NCBI GenBank assembly: GCA_000771265.1 | Contig: JDUB01000015.1 | Coordinates: 1-64,000, forward strand | Length of the DNA: 64,000 nt | Direction of reading: 5' to 3' | Origin: Bifidobacterium thermophilum DSM 20210 | GTDB taxonomy: Bacteria; Actinomycetota; Actinomycetes; Actinomycetales; Bifidobacteriaceae | In this document: positions 52,546 through 62,490 of the stretch, one piece after another | Layout of the letters: every line of letters starts with the position of its first letter | Position numbering within the stretch: position 1 is the first letter of the stretch | Notes under the pieces: model-generated | The model's input: only the letters and a program-made list of their open reading frames with translations | What the model was told of the DNA's origin: nothing | Databases searched by the model: none | Translations under genes and position numbers: made by a program

Positions 52546-54969
52546 ATGAAACACATACATCTGCATGGCACAAGAAGCCGCAGGGACTTGGCCCGGGTTG
52601 TGTTAGCTGCGCTCCTGACAGTCACCATGACCGGCGGCATCGGATACGCGGTCGCCTCCACCGCCACCGCCGAAGGGACGACAGGAGACCTGACGGTGCA
52701 GCCGTCCATCAGCAAGTACGTCAAACAAATCCCCGGCGGCGATGGCGACCAGTACAAACTGCACCTGACCGCCTCCGGAGACCGCGTAGCCGCCGCGCCC
52801 GCAGACATCGTGATCGTCGCGGATAAATCCGGAAGTATGAACGATGATGGCCGCGATACGAATTCCCAGAAGGCGGTGAAAAAACTGGCAGGGAAGCTGC
52901 TGACCGAGCAGAACAAGGAACTACGTGAAAACCAGCAGATCCGCATGGCTGTCGTGACCTTCAATACAAATGCACAGCTGAAGCAGGGATTCACCACCGA
53001 TGCCCAAGAAATCACCTCGGCAATGACGCAACCTCCTGATCCTGTCGGCGGAACCAACTGGGAAGCGGCATTGGCTCAAGCGAAAGAGCTTTCTTCCGGT
53101 CGCCAAGGCGTGAAGAAGTACATCATCTTCTTGTCCGACGGCGACCCGACGTACCGCACCACATCATTTGATGCCGCATGCTATTCTCAAGACTCGTCGG
53201 GGGAGTGGCAACCCCAACCCGCCTATAGCACTGAAGCATCATGCACCGCCGAGGGCTACTGGCACTGGGACCAGCAGTACGGGAACCAGTGGTACTGGTA
53301 CCAGTGGTTGGATCCCGATGATACCGTGTCCGGCGTGCTGTCCGGCGTGCATGGGCAAGGCGATGATGACAAATATGGATACAACTACGAGGCCGCGGTC
53401 ATCGAAGCTAACAAGCGAGACAAAAACGTTGCACTGTACGTCGTGAAAACCTCGGCGGATGCCAAGAAGATGTCCGATTTCGCGAAGGATGCGAATGCCG
53501 AGACCGGAAAAGAATACGATGGCACGAACGCCAAGAATCTCGCCGATGCGTTCAACGCGATCTATACGAGCATCACCTCAACCGCCACGGTCAATGTCTT
53601 CTCCATCAGCGACACACTTTCCCAATGGGTAGACCCGGTCGATTTCGCCGGAGTATCTAGCGGGTCGGATATCGATATCACAAAATACGTGACCGCTCGA
53701 AACGGCGACGCCAAGCTGACCGGGTACCGGGCGGTTTACAACGTGGATTCGCGCACGGTGACGGTCACCTTCAACGGGAAGAACGGTATAACGGCGGGCA
53801 AATCCGATCACATTGACATTTCCTTCAAAATCAAACCCAGCGATGCCGCCTACAGTGACTATGCGACGAAGAGAACCTACCCGAATGTTGGCGAAGCTGG
53901 CACCGGGCAGACCTCGGCCGATCAACAAGGGTATTATTCCAACGACGACGCACAGATGAGTTATTGCGCCCTGCTGAATGTCAATGGAACGAGGACATGT
54001 GGATCGACGCAAACCATCAAAACCATCAAATACCGGCATCCGGTTGTGCAAGTCCAACTCGGCAGCATCGACATCATCAAACATTGGTCTGACGGCTCAG
54101 ACAAGCATGCCAAAGATTCGGTGACGGTCCAATTGCAGCGTTCCGCGGAAGGCAAGGTCGAGAATGTGGGCGTCCCAATCACGCTCAACACTGGCAACGA
54201 GTGGAAAGCGCATGTCGATGGCCTGTTGCCCGGATACACGTACACCGTGGTCGAAACCCCGAATCACGACCGGTATGCGGTCACCTACAAGTATGGCGGG
54301 GACTCATCGGCGAACGGTGCCGAACTGACCAAGAAGATGGTCTGGGGTAAATCCGGCCGCCTGCAAGCCGATATCACCAACACTTTGGAAACCGCTTCCT
54401 TGAGCAAGGAAGCCATCAAAGTGGAGAAGGTGATTGACGGGCGCGATTGGCGCGATAGCGACGAGTTCAAGTTCACGCTGACACCCAAGGATCCGAACAC
54501 CCCCACTCCGATGCCGGCGGGATGCGCGAGCAAGGAACCCTGCACGGTGACCGTGGACTCCAACAGTCCCGACCATACGAAGGCATTCGGCAATATCACG
54601 TACGAGGCAGGCGATCACGACTACCACTACTACGTGACTGAACAATCGGAGGCCGTGCCGGCGATGCATTATTCGCAGGCCCGTTACGAGATTGTGGTGC
54701 GTGTCCGGAACACCGATGGCACGTGGACTGCCCAAGTGTCCTCGATCAAACAGTTGACGGATGACAACGGCAACAAACCCAGCCAATCAGGCACGAATGC
54801 GCCTATGCCGATGACCTTCACCAACAAATACACCGCGGTAGCGTCCCTGCCGTTGACTGGCGGCGCCACGGCGCGAACATGGCTGCTGACCAGTGGAAGT
54901 CTCGGCGTTCTTGCCCTGCTGTTGCTTGTCGGTTTGGCCGTCCGCAAGTCCGGGGCATCGCTCATCTGA
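52546..54969 (+). CDS. Pilus tip adhesin with von Willebrand A domain, LPXTG anchored
   Basis: This is 807 residues. A signal peptide (cleavage near STATAEG, residue about 43) precedes a vWA domain with MIDAS DKSGSMN (about 94-100), then TFNTNAQ and a later FLSDGDP. A strongly aromatic insert (YWHWDQQYGNQWYWYQW, about residues 238-255) lies inside the domain. Cna-B/FctA-like domains follow (about 500-760) and the sorting signal LPLTGGATARTW ends in a membrane helix. Typical of tip pilins that bind host matrix. The start has GAGGGGTAAGG upstream. It lies between the sortase and the major pilin. Confidence 0.9.
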   Translation: MKHIHLHGTRSRRDLARVVLAALLTVTMTGGIGYAVASTATAEGTTGDLTVQPSISKYVKQIPGGDGDQYKLHLTASGDRVAAAPADIVIVADKSGSMNDDGRDTNSQKAVKKLAGKLLTEQNKELRENQQIRMAVVTFNTNAQLKQGFTTDAQEITSAMTQPPDPVGGTNWEAALAQAKELSSGRQGVKKYIIFLSDGDPTYRTTSFDAACYSQDSSGEWQPQPAYSTEASCTAEGYWHWDQQYGNQWYWYQWLDPDDTVSGVLSGVHGQGDDDKYGYNYEAAVIEANKRDKNVALYVVKTSADAKKMSDFAKDANAETGKEYDGTNAKNLADAFNAIYTSITSTATVNVFSISDTLSQWVDPVDFAGVSSGSDIDITKYVTARNGDAKLTGYRAVYNVDSRTVTVTFNGKNGITAGKSDHIDISFKIKPSDAAYSDYATKRTYPNVGEAGTGQTSADQQGYYSNDDAQMSYCALLNVNGTRTCGSTQTIKTIKYRHPVVQVQLGSIDIIKHWSDGSDKHAKDSVTVQLQRSAEGKVENVGVPITLNTGNEWKAHVDGLLPGYTYTVVETPNHDRYAVTYKYGGDSSANGAELTKKMVWGKSGRLQADITNTLETASLSKEAIKVEKVIDGRDWRDSDEFKFTLTPKDPNTPTPMPAGCASKEPCTVTVDSNSPDHTKAFGNITYEAGDHDYHYYVTEQSEAVPAMHYSQARYEIVVRVRNTDGTWTAQVSSIKQLTDDNGNKPSQSGTNAPMPMTFTNKYTAVASLPLTGGATARTWLLTSGSLGVLALLLLVGLAVRKSGASLI

Positions 54970-55137
54970 TGAAACCATCTACAGGATTTTCCGGTTCGCA
55001 GACAGGCAGGAATGCCCGGTACGCGAATCAGAACACATGTTGCGGGTCACAGAAATAACAGAATATTTGTCGTTTCTGCTTCCCGTTGTAGCAAACAATC
55101 AACCAAACAATCGACACACAGGAGAGAGGAGGTCCTC

Positions 55138-56685
55138 ATGAAGATGAGGACACTTTTCGCAGGCATCGTCGCAGCCGCGACCATGCTGGGCGGCATGGCT
55201 ATCGGCGCTTCCAGCGCCCAGGCCGACGGGGCGACCGGGACGACCATCACCGTGAACAATTCGCAGTCCGGCCACACCTACACGCCATACAAGTTCGCCA
55301 ACCTCACGGTTGACCCGAACGACACCACCAAGGTGGAAGTCACGACGGTTGCGCAATGGTCCGACGCGGTCAAGACCGCGGCAGGGCTTGACGACAACGG
55401 CAACGCGTCCGTGGCGGACAAGAAGCTGTATGCCAGCAATCCTGCTGCGTATGTGGCTACCTTCAATGCAGAGCAATTGCGTAAGTTCGCTAAGAACCTT
55501 CGTGAGTCCGCTAAGAACCTTTTGGCAACCGACAAGACTGTAGACGGCACTGCTACTTCTGGAACCGATGGCCAGTCAGCAAGCATTCCTGTCTCCGGTG
55601 AAGGCTGGTACCTCGTTACCGATTCCTTCACAAAGGACGGGAAGTCCACGACCGGTGTCAACGCGATTGTCGCCACTACAATCAACGGTCGTACTGGTGA
55701 TTTCAACGTCGTAGGCAATGCTGGCACCGGCCAGGGCAATATCCGGGCATTGGGCCAATTCAACGCCAAGAAAGAGAATGCCCCTCAGCCGCCGACCAAG
55801 GAAGTCAAGCTCGGCAATGATGATGTCAACCGCAGGAGCGCGAGCGTGGGCAAAACCCTCATCTTCACCATTAAGGTTCAGGTTCCGGACAATGCGGCTG
55901 ACTACGATGAGTATCCGTTTACGATTACCGATACTGCGTCCAAGGGCCTGAACATGCCGTCCACAAGCACAAGTGAATACAAGATCACCGATGCCGCAGG
56001 CAACGACATCACCAGCCTGTTCACCATCACCCCGAGCGGTGATGCGGCAAACGGCACCACGACGAAGTTCACGGTCACCGATCCGAAGAACACGCCGAAG
56101 TATGCCGGCCAGACTCTCGTGGTTACCTACAACGCTACGGTCACCGAGGATGCCAAGAATGCTGGCTCCGTGGACAACTCCGCGACCATCACCGCCAACA
56201 ACGTCGTCTCCGGCATCGGCACGACCAAGGTCTACAACTATGGCTTCAGCCTGACGAAGAAGAACAAGGATGGAGGCCTCCTCAAGGGGGCCGAGTTCCA
56301 GCTGTACGACGAATCCGGCAAATCCATCGGTTCCCAGGTCTCCGATGACAAAGGCAAGGCCGCATGGAGCGGTCTCGCCGCGGGAACTTACACTGTCGAG
56401 GAGACCAAGGCTCCTGCCGGGTACTCCAAGCAGTTCCTGCCGACGTTCAAGGTGACCATCACGCAGAACAGCGACAAGACGGCGACTGTGGCCATTGCTG
56501 AACGCGATACCTTCGGCCTGGTGGCCACCGAATCCAATGGCGACATCACCGTCTACAACGTGAAGAACGCCTCGCAGCTGCCGTTGACCGGTGCCGCCGG
56601 CACGGTGATGTTCACCGTCGTGGCGCTTCTGGTCGCCGCGGCTGGCGTGACTCTTGCTGTGAAGTCGCGCCAGCGTGTGCACTGA
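55138..56685 (+). CDS. Major pilin subunit (FimA-like), LPXTG anchored
   Basis: This is 515 residues. A signal peptide (cleavage near SAQA-DG, residue 29) precedes several Ig-like domains. The C-terminal Cna-B domain shows the E-box YTVEETKAPAGY (about residues 418-429), which forms isopeptide bonds in pilins. The sorting signal LPLTGAAGT (about 481) leads to a membrane helix and basic tail. The start ATG follows GAGAGGAGG. It is the third gene of the sortase cluster and would make the shaft. Confidence 0.92.
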   Translation: MKMRTLFAGIVAAATMLGGMAIGASSAQADGATGTTITVNNSQSGHTYTPYKFANLTVDPNDTTKVEVTTVAQWSDAVKTAAGLDDNGNASVADKKLYASNPAAYVATFNAEQLRKFAKNLRESAKNLLATDKTVDGTATSGTDGQSASIPVSGEGWYLVTDSFTKDGKSTTGVNAIVATTINGRTGDFNVVGNAGTGQGNIRALGQFNAKKENAPQPPTKEVKLGNDDVNRRSASVGKTLIFTIKVQVPDNAADYDEYPFTITDTASKGLNMPSTSTSEYKITDAAGNDITSLFTITPSGDAANGTTTKFTVTDPKNTPKYAGQTLVVTYNATVTEDAKNAGSVDNSATITANNVVSGIGTTKVYNYGFSLTKKNKDGGLLKGAEFQLYDESGKSIGSQVSDDKGKAAWSGLAAGTYTVEETKAPAGYSKQFLPTFKVTITQNSDKTATVAIAERDTFGLVATESNGDITVYNVKNASQLPLTGAAGTVMFTVVALLVAAAGVTLAVKSRQRVH

Positions 56686-56744
56686 CCTGAGTGCGCAGGC
56701 CCCGGTCCCGTAACCCCTTCCCGCGGAACCGGGGTGACACCCCC

Positions 56745-56788
56745 GAGACTGCCGACTCATGGATGACACGCCATGGGTCGGCAGTCTT
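56745..56788 (+). terminator. Terminator after the major pilin
   Basis: AGACTGCCGACTCATGG pairs with CCATGGGTCGGCAGTCT (one mismatch), followed by TGATTT. It lies about 60 bases after the stop. A smaller hairpin CCCCGGT...ACCGGGG (56699-56733) precedes it. Confidence 0.8.
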
Positions 56789-56981
56789 GATTTCCCGCTT
56801 CAGCTGGCCCCAGGTGGCGACTCTCGTAACAGCTGATTTCGTGTGGCGCATCCACCAATGTCAATCAATGTCCGCCAATGAGGGGGGTAGAATCGGGGGG
56901 CACCTAGCGAGCTTCCGCCTTTATAATCGCTTGCAACTCGTACGAAGCCGCAATCGGTACAGCGCACAGGGGGAGGCGATT

Positions 56982-57587
56982 ATGGCACGAAGCGGAGGAA
57001 GATTCAGCGACGAGGAAATCATGCAATTGCGCAAGCTTCCCTCGGTCGCCAATGTCACGCATGATCGCATCACCTACTCGGATACATTCCGCCATGTGTG
57101 CGTCATCCGGTATCTTGCCGGGGAATCACCCACCAAAATCTTCAGAGAAGCCGGCCTGCCGCCGGAACTCATCGGGTACAAGCGCATCGAGCGTTGCGTG
57201 GCCAGATGGAAGGAATCGGCCATGAAAACCGCGAAAGCCAGTGAAGACATGAGTAACAGCGAAGTCATCGCGCGTCTTGTCAAACGCTATGAGCATGAGC
57301 TGGCCGTGCGGCAGAGCCTCGACCAGAGCCTCGACCAGAGCTTTGACCATATCGCCGGCAGCCCTGCAGCGCCATCACCCGCACTGCCGGCCCGGCGGCC
57401 AGCGGTGCAACGGAACGATCCAGAAACCCGAACCGAGGGAAGTCGCGATCCGGCGCCCGACGACGTTTCCGATCTGATTATCAAACAGCAGGCTCGCCGC
57501 ATCAATGAGCTTGAGCGCATGAACGACGCCCTGCGCAGCAAGATCCATGGCGGCAGACGCGGAGGGGATGCCCGAGCCCCGCAATGA
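56982..57587 (+). CDS. HTH protein B, paralogue of the HTH protein before the sortase
   Basis: This is 201 residues. The core RITYSDTFRHVCVIRYLAGE, SPTKIFREAGLPPELIGYKR, IERCVARWKE is closely alike to protein A, and both end in an IKQQARRINELERMNDAL-type coiled coil. Two six-G runs lie upstream (about 56882 and 56896), in-frame with an earlier ATG at 56868. The ATG with GGGGGAGGCGAT is preferred. It is separated from the pilus genes by the terminator at 56745, so it may have its own promoter. Confidence 0.75.
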   Translation: MARSGGRFSDEEIMQLRKLPSVANVTHDRITYSDTFRHVCVIRYLAGESPTKIFREAGLPPELIGYKRIERCVARWKESAMKTAKASEDMSNSEVIARLVKRYEHELAVRQSLDQSLDQSFDHIAGSPAAPSPALPARRPAVQRNDPETRTEGSRDPAPDDVSDLIIKQQARRINELERMNDALRSKIHGGRRGGDARAPQ

Positions 57588-57625
57588 TGCAATGGGCGGC
57601 GATCAAGAGTAGGGTTGAACATATT

Positions 57626-59188
57626 ATGACCTCTTGTGAACATTCTTCTTCCGCCGGCAACGCATCCGGCAACGCATCCGGCAATGTGAAGACCGGCAAC
57701 GTCCCCGGTGATTCTTCCCGCATCGCATCCGTCGAAAGCCTGGACAAGGGCAATCAGATGGAGCGCGGGCTGACCAACCGCCACGTGCAGTTCATCGCCA
57801 TCGGCGGCACCATCGGCACGGGCCTGTTCCTCGGCTCCGGCAAGTCCATCGCATTCACTGGCCCGAGCATCGTCCTCGTGTATATCGCGGTCGGCGCAAT
57901 CATGTTCCTGCTCATGCGCGCCATCGGCGAAATGATGTACCGCGACCCCAGCCAGCACACCTTCATCAACTTCATCGACCGGTATCTCGGCCGCGGCTGG
58001 GGCAGATTCGCCGGCTGGTCGTACTGGATCGTCCTCGTGCTCATCGGCATGACTGAAATCACCGCGGTCAGCACGTATTTCGTCACCTTCTTCCGCACCT
58101 TCGGTATCGAGCTGGGCGCTTGGAAATGGCTGATTGAGCTGTGTTTCCTTGCGGCGCTCACCACCATCAACCTCATCGCCGTCAAAGCGTTCGGCGAAGC
58201 GGAATTCTGGTTCTCGATGATCAAGATCACGCTTATCGTCGCGATGATCGTCACCGCCGTCGTCATGGTGGTCATCCACTACCGCTACCCGTCCGTCCAC
58301 ATCCCCGGCTCGGACGGCGTCAACCCCGCCGGGCACGCCGGCTTCGACAACCTGTGGAACGGCTTCTCCTTCGCCCCCAACGGCTGGCTGGCCTTCCTCA
58401 TGAGCTTCCAGATGGTGTTCTTCGCATACGAAATGATCGAATTCGTCGGTGTCACCGTTTCGGAAACCCAGAACCCTCGCAAAGTCCTGCCGAAGGCGAT
58501 CAACGAGATCATCATGCGCGTGCTCATCTTCTATGTGGGCGCCCTGGTGGCGATCATGGTCATTGTGCCGTGGCGCAGCTTCAAGCCCAACGCCGACGGC
58601 TCCTTCGCCTCGCCGTTCATCATGGTGTTCCGCTACGCGGGCCTCGACTGGGCCGCCGCGCTCGTGTTCTTCGTCGTGATCACCGCCGCGTCCAGCGCGC
58701 TCAACTCGCTGCTCTACTCGGCCGGACGCCACCTGTACCAGCTTGCCGTGGACTCGCCGTCGCCGCAGCTCAACAAGCTTGGTGTCGTCTCAAGCCGCCG
58801 TGTGCCGGCCCGTGCGATTCTCGTATCCGCCGCGCTGATTCTCCTGTCGCCGATCATCAACGCGTTCCCGAAGATGTCCAGTGCGTTCGTGCTGTTCGCC
58901 AGTGCCTCCAGCGCGGTGATCATCTTCATCTACATCCTCACGATGATCGCGCACGAACGGTATCGTCGCTCGCCGGACTTCATCGTCGACGGCTTCCTGA
59001 TGCCCGCCTACCGGTTCACCGATGCGCTCGCGATTGCGTTCTTCGTGTTCGTGTATGTGACGCTGTTCCTTGCTGCGGACACGCGCGGCCCGGCCATCGC
59101 CGGACTGGTGTGGCTGCTGGTGTTCGGCGGATACTGCCTGCTGCACGAGCGCTACCAGAATCGCGACTTGCAGGAGGCGCTGCGGTAG
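57626..59188 (+). CDS. Amino acid permease, APC family
   Basis: This is 520 residues with 12 membrane segments after a hydrophilic, Asn/Gly/Ser-rich start. The core motif is LTNRHVQFIAIGGTIGTGLF, followed by YRDPSQHTFINFIDRYLG and AYEMIEFVGVTVSETQNPRK. This resembles the CycA/AnsP/D-serine-alanine-glycine group. Substrate is not settled. ATG 57626 is preferred; an in-frame ATG 14 codons upstream lacks a clear site. Confidence 0.85.
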   Translation: MTSCEHSSSAGNASGNASGNVKTGNVPGDSSRIASVESLDKGNQMERGLTNRHVQFIAIGGTIGTGLFLGSGKSIAFTGPSIVLVYIAVGAIMFLLMRAIGEMMYRDPSQHTFINFIDRYLGRGWGRFAGWSYWIVLVLIGMTEITAVSTYFVTFFRTFGIELGAWKWLIELCFLAALTTINLIAVKAFGEAEFWFSMIKITLIVAMIVTAVVMVVIHYRYPSVHIPGSDGVNPAGHAGFDNLWNGFSFAPNGWLAFLMSFQMVFFAYEMIEFVGVTVSETQNPRKVLPKAINEIIMRVLIFYVGALVAIMVIVPWRSFKPNADGSFASPFIMVFRYAGLDWAAALVFFVVITAASSALNSLLYSAGRHLYQLAVDSPSPQLNKLGVVSSRRVPARAILVSAALILLSPIINAFPKMSSAFVLFASASSAVIIFIYILTMIAHERYRRSPDFIVDGFLMPAYRFTDALAIAFFVFVYVTLFLAADTRGPAIAGLVWLLVFGGYCLLHERYQNRDLQEALR

Positions 59189-59289
59189 GCGGTTGCGGTG
59201 CGGTGGGCTGGTGCGCTGCGCTGCGGTGTGGTTTGCTGGCGGTGTCGGCGGGCTGATTGGTCGGCTGAATGATGTTTTCCACTGGAATT

Positions 59290-59535
59290 TGGGAGTTTAA
59301 TCCAATCCAGCCCTTTGGGTGGTGTTCTCCCGGGAGAAGTTGGATTCGCCGATGTTCTCCCACTCGAATCCGGGAGTTTGTGAGCATTGCGCGCTTCTGG
59401 GCAATATCTCCCAAATGAGAATGTTGGAATTCCGCGGTTCTTGAATTTGCCCCGAAATAGCTATGTGGGAGAACACCATCGGATTCGCGTATTCGTGATA
59501 ATCTCCCACGAATAACCGGGAGTTGTTCTTCTGAC
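59290..59535. repeat. GGGAG/CTCCC palindrome cluster
   Basis: GTTCTCCCGGGAGAA (59325) is a perfect palindrome, and related arms CTCCCA, GGGAGTT and AATATCTCCCAAATGAG recur through 59290-59530. The motif GTTGGAATTCCGCGGTTC echoes the 125-bp unit. No gene is seen in 59189-60010. Confidence 0.55.
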
Positions 59536-59766
59536 GGCAGGTTGGTGGACGCTTTCCCGCAGTCCATGTGAGTTCAGTCGGGCATATGGCCCGATGGCAT
59601 CGGCCACGTATGCTTCGTGCGGGAATTTTTTGTCTGCTGACGTCTGTCAGCCCGGTCTATTCTCGCTGCTGTGAATCGGCAATCGATGAGAAACCGTACT
59701 GCGACGTACCGGCTGTGTCGAGCGGAATGTATGCGGTCGGCGGTCCCAGCCGGCAATCTGCGTTAA

Positions 59767-59859
59767 CCTTAACCCACGATTTGCATAAGTCCTAATCCAT
59801 GATTTGCATAAACCCTAACCCACGATTTACATAGGTCCTAGCCCACGATTTACATAAAT
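59767..59859. repeat. Four 23-24-bp iteron-like direct repeats
   Basis: CCTAACCCACGATTTACATAGG-type units (each 23 bases, the first 24) start at 59767, 59791, 59814 and 59837. The core GATTTGCATAA or GATTTACATAA is the most constant part. Such iterons can bind replication or regulator proteins; no rep gene is nearby. Confidence 0.75.
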
Positions 59860-59951
59860 GCACTCAGTGATTGACGGGTATCTCGCGTATCTGTGGTGCC
59901 TGCCAAGCGCAACTTCCTGAACCGGATGGGCAAAGGCATGATTCTGCATGC

Positions 59952-59991
59952 GGCGGTGGCGGACAATCAGCGTTGAGTGACTGCCACCGCC
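59952..59991 (-). terminator. Hairpin downstream of thiG
   Basis: GGCGGTGGC (59952-59960) pairs with GCCACCGCC (59983-59991). It lies just past the thiG stop on the minus strand. No T run follows, so the terminator call is weak. Confidence 0.45.
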
Positions 59992-60010
59992 ACATGCCTG
60001 AGCGGCGCGC

Positions 60011-60913
60011 TCAGTGCAGGTAATCCGCTGCGTTCGTCGGGCTTGACGGTACGGCATGGCCTTCGGTCACCGTGCCCAGCCCGGACAGGTACGCTTCACG
60101 CCCCGCCTCGATCGCATGCTTGAACGCCCTCGCCATGAGCGGAATGTTGCCGGCACTTGCAATCGCCGTGTACGCCATCACGGCGTCGGCACCCATTTCC
60201 ATGGCTTCCGCCGCTTGGCTTGGCCGTCCGATACCGGCGTCGATGATGACCGGCACATGGGCGTTGGCGATGATCACTTCGATGAAATCGCGCATCCGCA
60301 GCCCTTTGTTCGAGCCGATCAGGGAGCCGAGCGGCATGACGCACGCGGCACCAGCCTCCTCGAGTTGCCGTGCGGCGATCGGGTCGGGGAACATGTACGG
60401 CATGACGACGAATCCTTCATTGGCGAGGATTTCCGTGGCTTTGATGGTTTCGCGGTTGTCCGGCAGCAGGTATTTCGTCTCATGCTCGATTTCGATTTTC
60501 ACGAAATCCGTCTGGCATACTTCGCGGGCGAGCCGGGCGATGCGCACCGCGTCTTTCGCGTTGCGCGCGCCGGATGTGTTCGGCAGCATGGTGATGCCTT
60601 TGGGAATGTAGTCGAGCAGATTATTGTCGGTGGTGCGGCAACGGCGCAACGCCATGGTGACAATCTGCGTGCCCGCGTTCTCGATGGTTGCCTTGATGAG
60701 ATTCAGATCGTACCGTCCCGATCCCAGAATGAACCGGCTGGTGAACTTGTGCCCGCCGAGGATCAGCGGGTCGGATTCGCCGGTGGCGATGGCATCATAG
60801 GCGTGCGCGTCCGGCTCGGGCAGGATCGCGGTGTTGGTCGCGGTTCCGACTAGTTCGTCGAGGCTGGGTTCAGTGTTGTTTTGCGCTGTTGCGTTGTCGG
60901 TTGTAGTACTCAT
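60011..60913 (-). CDS. thiG: Thiazole synthase
   Basis: This is 300 residues, slightly long because of an N-terminal extension of about 40 residues. The ThiG core starts [20 protein letters not shown], with the Schiff-base Lys in [12 protein letters not shown] (a Lys near residue 140) and the phosphate-site [20 protein letters not shown]. It joins deoxyxylulose phosphate, dehydroglycine and sulfur from ThiS-thiocarboxylate into the thiazole of thiamine. It is the last gene of thiS-thiF-thiG. Confidence 0.93.
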   Translation of the reverse strand: MSTTTDNATAQNNTEPSLDELVGTATNTAILPEPDAHAYDAIATGESDPLILGGHKFTSRFILGSGRYDLNLIKATIENAGTQIVTMALRRCRTTDNNLLDYIPKGITMLPNTSGARNAKDAVRIARLAREVCQTDFVKIEIEHETKYLLPDNRETIKATEILANEGFVVMPYMFPDPIAARQLEEAGAACVMPLGSLIGSNKGLRMRDFIEVIIANAHVPVIIDAGIGRPSQAAEAMEMGADAVMAYTAIASAGNIPLMARAFKHAIEAGREAYLSGLGTVTEGHAVPSSPTNAADYLH

Positions 60914-61004
60914 GAGTGTGCTCCTGTGTGTGAGTTGGTGGTGTATGCGTGCCCGTCGGTGTGCCGTTTGTGACGGAACCGGCAGACACGCGTACAGGCC
61001 GCGA

Positions 61005-61718
61005 TTATGCGTCCTCTTCGCCGAGGATCAGCCGCGTGATCATGTTGGCCTCATGGCAGGCGACCACGCCGACGCGCGGTGCCATGAGTCCTGCCCCCGG
61101 TTTCGGGGCGGTCTCCCCGTCACCGCAGAAGTAGAAGTTCCTGGACACCCGTTTGGTACGCACGAGGTTCGAGCTGCGGTAACCTGCCATGCCGCTTGCG
61201 GACACGAGTTTCTTGTCCGGCAGATTTTCGAGCACCGAGTTGACGAGCATGGTCTTGTTTTCCGGCACATCGAACGCCTCGCAGATGATGTCCTCGTGCT
61301 CGAACAGCGTCGGCACGTTTTCGTCGGTGACTTTTACGGTGTCGATGGTGATGTCGGTGAATGGGTTGATTTGCTTGAGGTTTGCTCGCAGCGCTTCGGT
61401 TTTGTACCGGCCGAGGTCCTTGAGGAAGTACTGCTGGCGGTTGAGGTTGGTCATGTCGACGCGGTCGAAATCAATGAGGTGCAGGTGTCCGACGCCGATG
61501 CGCGTCAAGGCGACGGCGATGGTCGAGCCGAGCCCGCCGAGTCCGCAAATCGCCACATGCGCGGCGTCGAGCTTGTCTTGCGTGGCGGCGGTGTGTCGGT
61601 CGAGCAGGGCCGCGCGAATCTCCTCGCGGCTGACAAGCGTGGTCGGGTCGGGCAGGCCGTCGAAGGCTTGCTGTCGTGCGGCGGTTTGTTCGGGGGTTGC
61701 TGATGGTGTGAATGTCAT
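61005..61718 (-). CDS. thiF: ThiS adenylyltransferase
   Basis: This is 237 residues of the ThiF/MoeB/E1 family. The nucleotide site is [20 protein letters not shown], then [20 protein letters not shown]. The usual CxxC zinc site of E. coli ThiF is absent, as in shorter actinobacterial relatives. It activates the C-terminal Gly-Gly of ThiS. It lies in the thi operon, with about 90 bases before thiG and 238 after thiS. Confidence 0.9.
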   Translation of the reverse strand: MTFTPSATPEQTAARQQAFDGLPDPTTLVSREEIRAALLDRHTAATQDKLDAAHVAICGLGGLGSTIAVALTRIGVGHLHLIDFDRVDMTNLNRQQYFLKDLGRYKTEALRANLKQINPFTDITIDTVKVTDENVPTLFEHEDIICEAFDVPENKTMLVNSVLENLPDKKLVSASGMAGYRSSNLVRTKRVSRNFYFCGDGETAPKPGAGLMAPRVGVVACHEANMITRLILGEEDA

Positions 61719-61956
61719 GGTGTGCTCTGGTGGTCTGGTGGTTTGGCTGTGCGGTTGGGGTGATTTTGGTTTGGAATTGGCGATGGTGATTTGGGAGTGG
61801 CGGTCGCGGTTGCTGCGGTCTGTGGCTGCCGGATTTGATGACTGGCCGTAGCCACAGCTTGCGATAGGCTTGGTAACCCGCTTGGCGTCAAGTCTGGCGT
61901 CAAGTCCGGCGACAAGCCTGATGGCTGGTTTGACGGCTAGTTGGCGCCCGACCCGC

Positions 61957-62151
61957 TCAGCCGCCCTGCACGAAGGTGACGATTTCGACGGTGTCGCCGT
62001 CGTGCAGCATGACTTCGCTGCGCTTGTTGCGTGGCACGATATCGCCGTTAAGTTCGACGGCCACGCGCTCGGGGCGCAGTCCGCGCTGCTCGATGAGCTC
62101 GGTGACGCTGATTGGCGTCTCGAGCGTCTCCTGCTGTCCGTTGACGATCAT
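61957..62151 (-). CDS. thiS: Sulfur carrier protein ThiS
   Basis: This is 64 residues ending in EIVTFVQGG, the C-terminal Gly-Gly that carries thiocarboxylate. The beta-grasp core shows AVELNGDIVPRNKRSE. GGAAGGATC precedes ATG 62151. It donates sulfur to the thiazole made by ThiG after activation by ThiF. Confidence 0.92.
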   Translation of the reverse strand: MIVNGQQETLETPISVTELIEQRGLRPERVAVELNGDIVPRNKRSEVMLHDGDTVEIVTFVQGG

Positions 62152-62242
62152 GATGATCCTTCCCGTTGGTGCTGCTCGTCCGTGGCCGCCCGCCGACCGG
62201 TCGCAAGCGCGTCCGCAAACCGGCTTTCTGGCCTCGAAAGGC

Positions 62243-62303
62243 AATAAAAAACGGGTCACTGAAGAAACCGTACCTATTGGGCGGTGCGCTCCTTCATGAC
62301 CCG
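62243..62303 (-). terminator. Regulatory terminator between riboswitch and thiS
   Basis: On the minus strand, CGGGTCA (62303-62297) pairs with TGACCCG (62258-62252), followed by T6. A long loop separates the arms. It likely terminates the leader when the riboswitch has bound TPP. Confidence 0.65.
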
Positions 62304-62490
62304 GTCATGCTTGTTCTGTTATGTGTTTATTGTCGCGAACAGGATCCGTCTGATTCGTGTTCGGCACGATGATGATGGCGCCGCGCTCGCGACGGGGAAG
62401 GAAGCGTATGCACGCCGTCCGACCGTCGGTCGAATCATCGGGGATTGGGCAAACGCCAAGGGGAATCACGGAACGAACAATCGCATACTT

